64,000 nt of DNA, from positions 227,556 through 291,555 of the forward strand of contig NZ_JAGIBG010000001.1 of assembly GCF_017744435.1 (NCBI RefSeq). Reading direction: 5' to 3'. Of the stretch, positions 1-10,904 are shown piece by piece. The first letter of the stretch is position 1; the number at the start of each line of letters is the position of its first letter. The position numbers and the translations under genes are program-made. A model generated the notes under the pieces. The model did not search any database. It worked only from the letters and a program-made list of their open reading frames with translations, and was not told where the DNA came from. The DNA is from Pseudomonas sp. (GTDB lineage Bacteria; Pseudomonadota; Gammaproteobacteria; Pseudomonadales; Pseudomonadaceae).

Positions 1-1322
1 AGACGCTGTCGCAACGTGAAGTCCAGCAACTGAGTGAAGTCGGTACCGGTAGCCTCTACACCTTGTTCCGCCAGTGCGCCCTGGCCATTCTCAATACCGG
101 CGCCCATGTCGACAACGCCAAGACCATTCTCGAGGCGTACAAGGACTTCGAAGTCCGCATTCACCAGCAAGACCGCGGCGTGCGCCTGGAGCTGCTGAAC
201 GCTCCAGCCGACGCCTTCGTCGATGGCGAAATGATCGCCAGCACCCGCGAGATGCTGTTCAGCGCCCTGCGCGACATCGTCTACACCGAAAGCGAGCTGG
301 CCAGCCAGCGCATCGACCTGGAAAGCTCCCAGGGCATCACCGATTATGTCTTCCACCTGCTGCGCAACGCCCGCACCCTGCGCCCTGGCGTGGAGCCGAA
401 GATGGTGGTGTGCTGGGGCGGCCACTCGATCAGCAGCGAGGAGTACCAGTACACCAAGAAGGTCGGCCATGAGCTGGGCCTGCGCAAGCTGGACATCTGC
501 ACCGGCTGCGGCCCGGGCGTGATGAAGGGCCCGATGAAGGGCGCGACCATCGCCCATGCCAAGCAACGCATGCACGGCAGCCGCTACCTGGGCCTGACCG
601 AACCGGGCATCATCGCCGCCGAGGCGCCGAACCCGATCGTCAACGAGCTGGTGATCCTGCCGGACATCGAGAAGCGCCTGGAAGCCTTCGTCCGCGTTGG
701 CCACGGCATCATCATCTTCCCCGGCGGCGCCGGTACTGCCGAGGAATTCCTCTACCTGCTCGGCATCCTCATGCACCCGGACAACCAGGCCCTGCCCTTC
801 CCGGTGGTGCTCACCGGGCCACGCAGCGCCGAACCGTTCCTGCAGCAGCTGCATGCGTTCGTCGGCGCCACCCTCGGCGAGGCGGCGCAGCGTCACTACC
901 AGATCATCATCGATGACCCGGCCGAAGTGGCCCGGCACATGGTCGAGGGGCTCAAGGAGGTCAAGCAGTTCCGCCGCGAGCGCAACGACGCCTTCCACTT
1001 CAACTGGCTGCTGAAGATCGACGGCGGCTTCCAGCACCCGTTCGACCCGACCCACGCCAACATGGCCGAACTGGCCCTGCGCCGTGATTTGCCAGCGCAC
1101 GAGCTGGCGGCCAATTTGCGCCGGGCGTTTTCCGGGATCGTCGCGGGCAACGTGAAGGACAAGGGGATCCGGCTGATCGAGGAGCACGGGCCGTATCAGA
1201 TCCGCGGTGATGCGGCGGTGCTGGAACCGTTGGGGCGCTTGTTGCAGGCGTTTGTCGACCAGCACCGGATGAAATTGCCGGGTGGGGCGGCGTATGTGCC
1301 TTGCTATCAGGTCGTGACCTGA
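1..1322 (+). CDS. ppnN: Nucleotide 5'-monophosphate nucleosidase PpnN (LOG family), 5' end cut by window
   Basis: Cytosolic enzyme that cleaves purine and pyrimidine nucleoside monophosphates to base plus ribose 5-phosphate for nucleotide salvage; the E. coli homologue is controlled by (p)ppGpp. The reading frame is open from base 3, upstream of the first possible start, so the window edge removes the N-terminus; by recalled comparison with the 454-residue E. coli protein only about 15 residues are missing. The LOG signature PGGAGTAEE lies in the middle, preceded by CTGCGPGVMKGPMKGA and VVCWGGHSI, and the C-terminus ends in the family-typical HRMKLPGG...YVPCYQV. These landmarks match PpnN over the whole length. 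The gene ends in TGA at 1320-1322 and is followed by a GC-rich hairpin and a REP pair. Confidence 0.93.
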   Translation, partial: TLSQREVQQLSEVGTGSLYTLFRQCALAILNTGAHVDNAKTILEAYKDFEVRIHQQDRGVRLELLNAPADAFVDGEMIASTREMLFSALRDIVYTESELASQRIDLESSQGITDYVFHLLRNARTLRPGVEPKMVVCWGGHSISSEEYQYTKKVGHELGLRKLDICTGCGPGVMKGPMKGATIAHAKQRMHGSRYLGLTEPGIIAAEAPNPIVNELVILPDIEKRLEAFVRVGHGIIIFPGGAGTAEEFLYLLGILMHPDNQALPFPVVLTGPRSAEPFLQQLHAFVGATLGEAAQRHYQIIIDDPAEVARHMVEGLKEVKQFRRERNDAFHFNWLLKIDGGFQHPFDPTHANMAELALRRDLPAHELAANLRRAFSGIVAGNVKDKGIRLIEEHGPYQIRGDAAVLEPLGRLLQAFVDQHRMKLPGGAAYVPCYQVVT

Positions 1323-1342
1323 GATCGCCGGGGCCGCTTTGC

Positions 1343-1436
1343 GGCCCATTCGCGGGCACGCCCGCTCCCACAGAGATTTCATAGGCATTGAAGCCAGTGA
1401 TATTCCTGTGGGAGCGGGCGCGCCCGCGAATGGGCC
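1343..1436. repeat. REP pair (inverted, head to head)
   Basis: Two copies of the P. putida-type REP palindrome, 1343-1373 and 1405-1436, face each other around a 31-bp spacer. The left copy overlaps a hairpin (GGGCCGC-TTT-GCGGCCC, 1331-1347) just after ppnN, which has no T-run and so is not a canonical terminator. The pair lies between convergent ppnN and the diguanylate cyclase gene. Confidence 0.85.
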
Positions 1437-1445
1437 AACACCAAT

Positions 1446-2612
1446 CTATCTGACAGGACTCGCCACAGTCCGGTCCACCAGGCGAATGCTGTCACGCCCG
1501 CCACGCTTGGACTGGTACAACGCCACATCCCCCTGCTCGATCAACGCCGCCAGGCTGGCCGGTGGCTGGTCGAACAGGTTGGCGCCGATACTCAAGGTCA
1601 CCGCTTGCGGGGTCGGCATCGCCTCCCGGGCAAATTGCTGGAACTGCTCGCGCAGCTGGCTGCCCAGTTCCACCACCTGCTCGCTGCTGGCATCGCTGAG
1701 CAGGATCACGAACTCATCGCCGCCCAGCCGCGCAGCCAACGACCGCTCCGGCAGCACCGCACGGATCATCTCGCTCAACGCGATAAGCAGGCGGTCACCC
1801 GCCGCATGGCCATGCAGGTCGTTGACCAGCTTGAAGTTGTCGATATCGATCAGCAACAACGCCCCAGGCTGGGCCGGGCTGACTGCCTTGAACAGGTGCG
1901 TGGCCCGCACTTCCAGGGCCCGGCGGTTGTACAACGCGGTCAGGGGGTCGCGGGCGGCCAGCCGGGCAATCCGTTCTTCACGGCGATAGCGCACGGTGCC
2001 GGTCATCGACAGCGCGATCAGCATGATCGCCATCGCCCCTTCGACCAGGGAAACCTGGATGATCAGCCCGCCAAAGGTCGCCAGGTCGATCAGCGAACCC
2101 GGCGTCACCGCCACGATCGCCTTGGCCCCATAGAACAGCCCATGGATCAGCAGCACGTAACGCAGCTGCACCGCCCCCACGCTCAGCGACTTGCCATGGG
2201 GGCGCAGCAGGTAGCTGGCCTTGAGCGTGAGCAACGCCACCAGCAGCGAGTTGACCATCAGCATCGCTTTCGACCACTGCGGCCCCACGGGCAGCAGCAA
2301 CAGGCCGAACCATACCAGCACGATCAGCAGCCACGCCCGTGACAGCCGGACCTGGGTGAAACGCACCACGCCCAGCAGGAAGAACGCGTGGGCAACCACC
2401 AGCAAGCCGTTGGCGAACCAGATGCCGATCAGCAGCAGGCCGATCCCGCGCAGCAGGGCCAGGGTCGAACCGACCGTGATGGTGGCGAAACCGGCGCTCC
2501 AGTACAGCAGCGACGATTCGCGGACACTGCGCCACTCGATCGCCAGGTACAGCGCAGCTGCTGCGGCCAGGGCGATGGAGATCGTCAGCATCGTGGGTGG
2601 ATCAAGCGCCAT
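1446..2612 (-). CDS. Membrane-bound GGDEF diguanylate cyclase
   Basis: Predicted inner-membrane enzyme that makes cyclic di-GMP from two GTP. The 388-residue protein has about seven hydrophobic segments in residues 8-205, probably a 7TM-type sensor, then a GGDEF domain from about 215. The metal-binding segment LLLIDIDNFKLVNDLHGH (252-269) and the signature GGDEF (297-301) are intact, so activity is expected. The RxxD inhibitory site that should sit five residues before GGDEF is PERS (288-291), so classical product inhibition is unlikely. There is no EAL domain. It is monocistronic, convergent with ppnN. An alternative start is Met8. The signal sensed by the membrane part is unknown. Confidence 0.9.
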   Translation of the reverse strand: MALDPPTMLTISIALAAAAALYLAIEWRSVRESSLLYWSAGFATITVGSTLALLRGIGLLLIGIWFANGLLVVAHAFFLLGVVRFTQVRLSRAWLLIVLVWFGLLLLPVGPQWSKAMLMVNSLLVALLTLKASYLLRPHGKSLSVGAVQLRYVLLIHGLFYGAKAIVAVTPGSLIDLATFGGLIIQVSLVEGAMAIMLIALSMTGTVRYRREERIARLAARDPLTALYNRRALEVRATHLFKAVSPAQPGALLLIDIDNFKLVNDLHGHAAGDRLLIALSEMIRAVLPERSLAARLGGDEFVILLSDASSEQVVELGSQLREQFQQFAREAMPTPQAVTLSIGANLFDQPPASLAALIEQGDVALYQSKRGGRDSIRLVDRTVASPVR

Positions 2613-2837
2613 AGACGGATTGGCCTGTCTGGTTAACGTGGAAAAGGCGTGATTGTATGCGCTTGAGATGACTTTTCAGAGGGGCGAACCGTCGCGTTGC
2701 ACGCAAATGAATGCATCCATTCAAGGTACGACACGCTCCGTGGTCTTCCCTGTCTCCTGAAAAAACGCACTCACGCCTGGTTCTCCGCCGGGTTACCCAG
2801 GTTGATGATAGCCTTTTGCCCAGCAAAGGGACCGGGC

Positions 2838-4166
2838 TCAAAGCACCCGCTTGATCAACGGCTCCAGCCGGCTATAGCGCAGGCGCCGCAAAAACTTGCG
2901 CACTTCCTTGGGATGCTCGGCCTTCTCGCCCAGTTCATCCGCCGTGCCGATCTGCGGCGCATGCCGGCGAATGCCCTCCAGTTCCACCGCCCGTGGCACC
3001 AGCCACTGCCCGTGCGGGTCATCAATCAGCAGCCCGTTTTCCAGGTCCAGGTTGAACCCGCGTGGGTTGAGGTTGTTGCCGGTCAGCAGCGAATAGCGCT
3101 GATCGACCCACACCCCCTTGGCGTGGAACGTATGCCCCGGATCGTTCCAGATCCGAATCTGCAACTGGCCGCTGGCAATGGCGTTGTGCCGCCGCCGGGC
3201 AAAGGCGCGCAGGTTGTCTTCGTACAAGTAGGGCAAGGCGCCGCTGGCGCTGAACGGCTCGCCCGGGGCGATATAGAAGTCGTTGGCGGTGCGGTGGCCG
3301 ACAATCAGCTCGATACGCACGCCCCGGTCCAAGGCATGGTCGATCTCGCGCATCACCACCCGGGGCGGGTTGAAATACGGCGTGCTGATGATGATCTGCG
3401 CGCGTGCCGCTGCCAGCAGCGCGCACAGCGTGCGGTTGAGCGGGTTGCCACGGCCGACGCCGAGCAGCGGGATTACCCGCAGCCCCTGCCCCGCCATGGC
3501 GACCGGTGCGTCATAGGCCATGCGCCGCAGGCGCGCGCGCAGGCGCCGGATGTCACCGCGCAAGCTGCGGGTAGCCGGTGGCGCGGGCAGGTCCAGGCGC
3601 GGCGTGGCGGTGTGGTGCAGCAGGCGCCGGACCAGGTCGACCATGGCGTCGGCCAGGGCCGGTGACTGGAACAGGTGGTAACGGTCCAGCCGGTAGCGGT
3701 CGAAGCGGTGCAGATAGACGTTGTTCAGGCTGGCGCCGGTATAGATCACGCAATCGTCGATCACGCTGCCCTTCAGGTGCAGCACGCCGAACAGCTCGCG
3801 GGTCTGCACCGGCACGCCATGGATCACCACGTCGAGCCCACGCAACTGGCGCTGGGCCTGGTACCAGGCCGCGTTGCCCGGCTGGCGCCCGGCCCCGAGC
3901 AGGCCACGGCGGGCACGGAACCAGTCGACCACGATGACGATCTCCAGGCCCGGCCGCTCGGCCTTGGCCTGGTACAGGGCATCGAGCACCTCCTGGCCGG
4001 CCTCGTCTTCCTGCAGGTACAGGGCGACGATGACGATACGCCGGGTCGCCGTGGCGATGCGTTCGAGCAGGCAGGTACGGTAGGCCGCAGCATCGGGCAG
4101 TACCTGGATCGCCTCAGGGGCGACGGCGAAACCTGGCAGCGCCGCCAGCATGGATTCAGGGTTCAC
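2838..4166 (-). CDS. pssA: CDP-diacylglycerol--serine O-phosphatidyltransferase, E. coli type
   Basis: Makes phosphatidylserine from CDP-diacylglycerol and serine, the committed step towards phosphatidylethanolamine; this class is a peripheral membrane enzyme of the phospholipase D superfamily. The 442-residue length is close to the 451 of E. coli PssA. Two HKD motifs are visible: HLKGSVID (H130, K132, D137) followed by TGASLNN, and FHAKGVWVDQ near residue 350 followed by TGNNLNPR. An LENGLLIDD segment follows the second motif. It is transcribed divergently from the AraC-type regulator and shares a 160-bp upstream region with it. The 225 bp between its stop and the diguanylate cyclase start hold no further gene that I can support. 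Confidence 0.9.
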   Translation of the reverse strand: MNPESMLAALPGFAVAPEAIQVLPDAAAYRTCLLERIATATRRIVIVALYLQEDEAGQEVLDALYQAKAERPGLEIVIVVDWFRARRGLLGAGRQPGNAAWYQAQRQLRGLDVVIHGVPVQTRELFGVLHLKGSVIDDCVIYTGASLNNVYLHRFDRYRLDRYHLFQSPALADAMVDLVRRLLHHTATPRLDLPAPPATRSLRGDIRRLRARLRRMAYDAPVAMAGQGLRVIPLLGVGRGNPLNRTLCALLAAARAQIIISTPYFNPPRVVMREIDHALDRGVRIELIVGHRTANDFYIAPGEPFSASGALPYLYEDNLRAFARRRHNAIASGQLQIRIWNDPGHTFHAKGVWVDQRYSLLTGNNLNPRGFNLDLENGLLIDDPHGQWLVPRAVELEGIRRHAPQIGTADELGEKAEHPKEVRKFLRRLRYSRLEPLIKRVL

Positions 4167-4326
4167 GTACGATCACCTTCTTATTCTGCAATCAGGTCCA
4201 TTCCTGGCCGTTGCGCCCGGGGTGTAAGATCAGCCCGGCAACGACCCATAACAACAAGAAACACGCGAGGCCTGTTTTGCCACTGCCCCTGACGAACGAC
4301 GCCTCAGCTTGCACAGGAAGATCGCA

Positions 4327-5322
4327 ATGGTCCACCCCGCTTCCATCAGCGTAACGCCTTGCCCAACCAGAACCTTCGGTTTTCTGGTGTTGCCCAACTT
4401 CACGACCATCGGCCTGGCATCGGCGGTGGAAACCCTGCGCATGGCCAACCTGGCTGCGCGCCACCCCTTGTACCGTACCGTGTTGATTGCCGCCAGCCCG
4501 GAGCCGGTGGTCGCCAGCAATGGCATGCGCGTGCTGCCCGATTACAGTATCGCCGACGCCCCGGCGCTGGACGCCCTGTTCGTGGTCGGCGCCAACCCGA
4601 TCGACCGCAGCCGTGGCAATACCCGACCACTGATCGACTGGCTGCGCCAACTGGCCCGCCAGCGCCTGCCGCTGGGCGGGATCTGCACCGGCAGCTACCT
4701 GCTGGCCAAGGCCGAGCTGCTCAACGGCTACCGCTGCACCATCCACTGGGAAGACCTGCACACCCTGCAGGAACACTTCCCCGACATTGTCATCTCCAGC
4801 CAGCTGTTCGAGCTGGACCGCGACCGTTTCACCTGTTCCGGTGGCGTGGCGGCCATGGACATGATGCTGCAACTGGTCGCCCGCCAGGCCGGCGGCCAGG
4901 ACATCGCCGCCAAGGCCGCCGAACTGTTGCTGTGTGACCGTGTAAGGGGGGAGCGCGAGCGCCAGCGTGTGCCGTTGCGCACCTTGCTCGGCAGTGCCCA
5001 GCCCAAGCTGAGCCAGGTGGTGGCGATCATGGAGGCGAACCTGGAGGAGCCGCTGGGGCTGGACGAGCTGGCCAGCCTCAACGAAGTGACCGTGCGCCAG
5101 CTGGAGCGGCTGTTCCATAAATACCTGCAGCGCACCCCCAGTCAGTACTACCTGGAGTTGCGCCTGTCACGGGCACGGGAACTGCTGCTGCGCAGCGATG
5201 TGCAGGTGCGCGAGGTGGCGCTGGCCTGCGGGTTCAGCTCACCGGCGCACTTTTCCAAGAGTTACAGTCGCTTCTTTGGCCTGTCGCCGTTGGGTGAACG
5301 GCGCCAGGCCTCGTTGCACTGA
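4327..5322 (+). CDS. cahR: GlxA-family AraC-type regulator, probable creatine-responsive activator
   Basis: Transcription factor with an N-terminal DJ-1/PfpI-like (glutamine amidotransferase-like) domain and a C-terminal AraC double helix-turn-helix. The N-terminal part begins TFGFLVLPNFTTIGLASAVE and carries GGICTGSYLLAKA around the usual nucleophile elbow; the C-terminal 100 residues hold two helix-turn-helix units ending in EVALACGFSSPAHFSKSYSR. Relatives such as GbdR, SouR, ArgR and CdhR sense small nitrogen compounds. The start chosen is ATG 4327, preceded by AGGAAG at a good distance; a TTG lies 18 bp upstream. It converges with a transporter gene that is followed by creatinase, the same order as I recall for KT2440 PP_3665-PP_3667, where this gene is called cahR. 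The symbol rests on that recalled synteny. Confidence 0.8.
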   Translation: MVHPASISVTPCPTRTFGFLVLPNFTTIGLASAVETLRMANLAARHPLYRTVLIAASPEPVVASNGMRVLPDYSIADAPALDALFVVGANPIDRSRGNTRPLIDWLRQLARQRLPLGGICTGSYLLAKAELLNGYRCTIHWEDLHTLQEHFPDIVISSQLFELDRDRFTCSGGVAAMDMMLQLVARQAGGQDIAAKAAELLLCDRVRGERERQRVPLRTLLGSAQPKLSQVVAIMEANLEEPLGLDELASLNEVTVRQLERLFHKYLQRTPSQYYLELRLSRARELLLRSDVQVREVALACGFSSPAHFSKSYSRFFGLSPLGERRQASLH

Positions 5323-5332
5323 GGGAAGCGGC

Positions 5333-6667
5333 TCAGTCCTGCAGGGCCGCATGCGCCGTTTCCCGGCACATCAACATGGCCAGCAAGGCTACCAGCGCGG
5401 CGGCCAGCAGGTAGCCCGCCGGGGCCAGCTTGCTGCCCGTGGCCTGGATCAGCCAGGTGGCGATGAACGGCGCGGTCCCGCCAAACAGCGCATTGGCCAG
5501 GTTGAAGCTCAAGGCGAAGCCGCTGAAACGCACCTGGGTCGGGAATATCTCCGCCAGCAGGCACGGCAAGGTACCGTCGTTCATCGCCAACATTGCACCG
5601 AAGAGAATCTGGATGGCCAGGATCACCAGCAGCGGCTGCCCGTCGAGCAATTTGAACAAGGGTACGGTCAGGCCGAGAAACAGCAGCGAAGCCACCACCA
5701 GCATGGTCTTGCGGCCAAACTGGTCGGACAGCCGCCCCATCAGGAAGATCAGGCCGATGTAGGTTGCCAGCGATACCGTAGAGGCAATGAACGAATCGCG
5801 CTCGCTCATGCCCATCTCGTTGGACAGGTAGGTCGGCATGTAGCTGAGCAGCAGGTAGAACGCCACGGCGTTGAGGCAGGTGACACCGAGGCCAATGGCC
5901 AGGCTGCGGCGATGCCGGGCCAACAGCTCGCGGATCGGCGCCGGGGTCATGCAGGCCTTGTGTTCCAGGCGCTGCTCCATCTCCAGAAACTTTGGCGTGT
6001 CTTGCAGGCTCATGCGGATGTAACGGCCGACCAGGCCAAACGGTGCGGCCAGCAGGAAAGGCAGGCGCCAGCCCCAGCTGTGCAGGTCCTCGCTGCTCAA
6101 CAGCTCATGCAGCACCGCGACGAATGCCGCACCGAACAGCAGCCCGGCCGCCGTGCTGGCCGGCACGATGCTGGTGTACAGGCCACGCCGGCCGGGTGGT
6201 GCGTACTCGGCAAGAAATGCCGCGGCACCGGCGTATTCGCCCGAGGCGGAAAACCCCTGGACCAGGCGGATCAGCAACAGCAGGCCGGGCGCCCACAGGC
6301 CGATCTGCGCATAACCTGGCAGCAGGCCGATGCAGAACGTTGAAATCGACATGATCAGGATCGACAAGGACAGGGCGTTGCGCCGGCCATGACGATCGCC
6401 AAAATGCCCCCAGACCACGCCGCCCAGCGGGCGGACCAGGAATGACAGGGCAAAGACAGCGAAGGTCGCCAGCAGGCCGCTGGTCTTGTCAGTCTGTGGG
6501 AAGAAAGTGGCGGCAATGATGGTGGCGAGGTAGCCGTAGGCGGCGTAGTCGAACCATTCGACGAAATTGCCCATGAAACTGGCGCGCGCGGCCTTGCGCA
6601 GGGCCTGGCGTTCGGCGTCGGGTGCAGCGCCGTCGAGGGAGGGAGCGTTGAAGGTGGTGCTGGACAT
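5333..6667 (-). CDS. MFS transporter, metabolite:H+ symporter (MHS) family
   Basis: Inner-membrane proton symporter of 444 residues with about 12 transmembrane segments, related to ProP, KgtP and ShiA. Family signatures are RPLGGVVWGHFGDRHGRR in the loop between helices 2 and 3 and RLVQGFSASGEYAGAA in helix 4, plus the repeat-half equivalent LMGRLSDQFGRK. It lies immediately downstream of creatinase in the same direction and next to the GlxA-type regulator, so creatine or a breakdown product such as sarcosine is the obvious candidate substrate; this is inference from context. A purine-rich ribosome binding site (CAGAGGG) precedes the ATG. A REP pair separates it from creatinase. Confidence 0.85.
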   Translation of the reverse strand: MSSTTFNAPSLDGAAPDAERQALRKAARASFMGNFVEWFDYAAYGYLATIIAATFFPQTDKTSGLLATFAVFALSFLVRPLGGVVWGHFGDRHGRRNALSLSILIMSISTFCIGLLPGYAQIGLWAPGLLLLIRLVQGFSASGEYAGAAAFLAEYAPPGRRGLYTSIVPASTAAGLLFGAAFVAVLHELLSSEDLHSWGWRLPFLLAAPFGLVGRYIRMSLQDTPKFLEMEQRLEHKACMTPAPIRELLARHRRSLAIGLGVTCLNAVAFYLLLSYMPTYLSNEMGMSERDSFIASTVSLATYIGLIFLMGRLSDQFGRKTMLVVASLLFLGLTVPLFKLLDGQPLLVILAIQILFGAMLAMNDGTLPCLLAEIFPTQVRFSGFALSFNLANALFGGTAPFIATWLIQATGSKLAPAGYLLAAALVALLAMLMCRETAHAALQD

Positions 6668-6740
6668 GACGGGTACCCTCTGATTCTTCTAATTGGCGGC
6701 AGGGTCTGGTGGTCATACAGTTGTTTTCTTGTTGTCGGGG

Positions 6741-6835
6741 CCGGCCTCTTCGCGGCTGAAGCCGCTCCTACAGGTATTTCACCGGCCTTCAGGGTGGTGG
6801 TAACGCTGTGGGAGCGGCTTCAGCCGCGAAGCAGG
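6741..6835. repeat. REP pair (inverted)
   Basis: Two REP copies at 6741-6774 and 6806-6835 in opposite orientation. Their core is TTCGCGGCTGAAGCCGCTCC, the variant with a CTGAAG loop, which differs from the CGGGCA/CGGGCTTG variant at 12953 and 20593. They lie between co-directional creatinase and its putative transporter, where REP pairs may modulate mRNA ends. Confidence 0.85.
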
Positions 6836-6847
6836 CGACGCCGATGC

Positions 6848-8059
6848 TTATTTGCGAATGATGTTGTGCTCCGGGCCATAGGGGAACTTGGTGATGTTCT
6901 CGGCCCCGTGTTCATTGACGATCAGGATGTCATGCTCGCGGTAGCCGCCCGCCCCTGGCCGCCCTTCGGGCAGCATGATCATCGGCTCGATCGACACCAC
7001 CATGCCCGGCTCCAGTACCGTGTCGATGTCCTCGCGCAGTTCCAGCCCGGCTTCCCGGCCGTAGTAGTGGCTCAGCGTGCCGAACGAGTGGCCATAGCCA
7101 AACGTGCGGTACTGCAGCAGGTCGTGGCGCAGGAAGATCTCGTTCAGTTCACGGGCGATGTCGCAGCAGCGCATGCCCGGGCGCACCAGCTTGAGGCCCG
7201 CTTCATGCACCTCGACGTTGGCCTGCCACAAGCGCAGGTGGTCGTCCGGGCAATGGTCGAGGAACAAGGTGCGCTCCAGCGCGGTGTAGTAGCCGGCGAT
7301 CATCGGGAAGCAGTTGAGGCTGAGGATGTCGCCCTTGTTGACCTTGCGGCTGGTGACCGGGTTGTGCGCGCCGTCGGTGTTGAGCCCGGACTGGAACCAG
7401 GTCCAGGTGTCCATCAGCTCGCTGTCCGGGAAGCTCCTGGCAATCTCGCGGACCATCGCCTGGGTGGCATGCAGCGCCACTTCATATTCCGGCACCTGGT
7501 CGCGCAGGGCCTCGACCACCGCCGCCCCACCGATGTCGGCAACCCGTGCGCCATGGCGAATCAGCGCCTGCTCCTCGGCCGACTTGATCATGCGCATGCG
7601 CATGCACGGGGCACCGATGTCCAGCAGTTCGGCCTTGGGGTAGCAGGCGGCGAGCTTGGCGTGGTTCTGCAGGTTGAGATGGTCGTATTCGACGCCGATG
7701 CGCGAGGCCAGTGGCAGGGCCTGCTGGATGGCGACGAAGTAGTTGTCGCGCTGCCAGTCGGTGTAGACGATGTTGTCGGTTCCCACCGTGCGCCGCCAGG
7801 GCTGGCCGCCGTCGATGTTGGCGCTGATCGACACCACCTTGTCCTGGGTGACCACCAGCGCGTAGGGGCGGCCGAACGAGCAGTAGAGGAAGTCGCTGTA
7901 GTAGTTGACGTTATGGTACGAGGTGAAGATGGCCGCCTCGATATCCTGTTCGGCCATGTAGGCCCGCAGGCGGGCATGACGGGCGGCGTACTCCTGTGCG
8001 GAGAAGGTCGGCTTGACCTTGTCGCCATTGCGGATTTTCAGGGTCTGGGGCATTTGCAT
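6848..8059 (-). CDS. creA: Creatinase (creatine amidinohydrolase)
   Basis: Cytosolic homodimeric enzyme that hydrolyses creatine to sarcosine and urea. It has the M24 pita-bread fold but needs no metal. The 403-residue length equals that of the structurally studied P. putida enzyme, and the recalled sequence is nearly identical. All catalytic or creatine-binding residues I could place are present: Phe62 and Arg64 (SFGRPYAL), His232 (TDGAHNPVT), Glu262 (TALERTLF), Arg335 (YYGREAG) and Glu358 (SIEPMIM). The ATG at 8059 follows an AAGGA site. Sarcosine would feed into glycine and one-carbon metabolism and urea into nitrogen supply through urease, neither encoded here. Induction by creatine through the adjacent GlxA-type regulator is likely. 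Confidence 0.96.
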   Translation of the reverse strand: MQMPQTLKIRNGDKVKPTFSAQEYAARHARLRAYMAEQDIEAAIFTSYHNVNYYSDFLYCSFGRPYALVVTQDKVVSISANIDGGQPWRRTVGTDNIVYTDWQRDNYFVAIQQALPLASRIGVEYDHLNLQNHAKLAACYPKAELLDIGAPCMRMRMIKSAEEQALIRHGARVADIGGAAVVEALRDQVPEYEVALHATQAMVREIARSFPDSELMDTWTWFQSGLNTDGAHNPVTSRKVNKGDILSLNCFPMIAGYYTALERTLFLDHCPDDHLRLWQANVEVHEAGLKLVRPGMRCCDIARELNEIFLRHDLLQYRTFGYGHSFGTLSHYYGREAGLELREDIDTVLEPGMVVSIEPMIMLPEGRPGAGGYREHDILIVNEHGAENITKFPYGPEHNIIRK

Positions 8060-8185
8060 GGTCGGTGTTCCTTGTCGTTGTGAGCACGCTGTTCAGGCCG
8101 GCCGCCTGAGAAGCATTGCAACAGAACGAACGAGGACGCTTTTGTATTTATCCGACCTGGAATTGGCGCTATGGCCACTGGCCTT

Positions 8186-8294
8186 GGGGCTGCTTTGCAG
8201 CCCATTCGCGACACAAGGCCGCTCCTACAGGTATCGCGCCATCTGCAAACCTGGCGCTGTACCTGTAGGAGCGGCCTTGTGTCGCGAAAAGGGC
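8186..8294. repeat. REP pair with flanking hairpin
   Basis: Two REP copies of a CGACACAAGGCCG loop variant, about 8200-8231 and 8262-8294, in opposite orientation. The pair is preceded by a separate hairpin (GGGCTGC-TTT-GCAGCCC, 8187-8203), and its right end runs into the katG terminator. It fills the space between the creatinase start and the katG stop. Confidence 0.82.
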
Positions 8295-8305
8295 GCAAAG
8301 CGCCC
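8287..8305 (-). terminator. Intrinsic terminator of katG
   Basis: Read on the minus strand, five bases after the katG TGA come GGGCGC-TTT-GCGCCC and then TTTT. This is a 6-bp perfect GC stem with a short T-run, the form of a rho-independent terminator. Confidence 0.75.
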
Positions 8306-8310
8306 TCGAT

Positions 8311-10904
<2,594 letters not shown>

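Noticed and set aside
1343..1436. Repeated palindromes as possible CRISPR repeats
   Set aside because: The units are scattered pairs across the region, inverted, with no regular spacers and no cas genes. They are REP elements.
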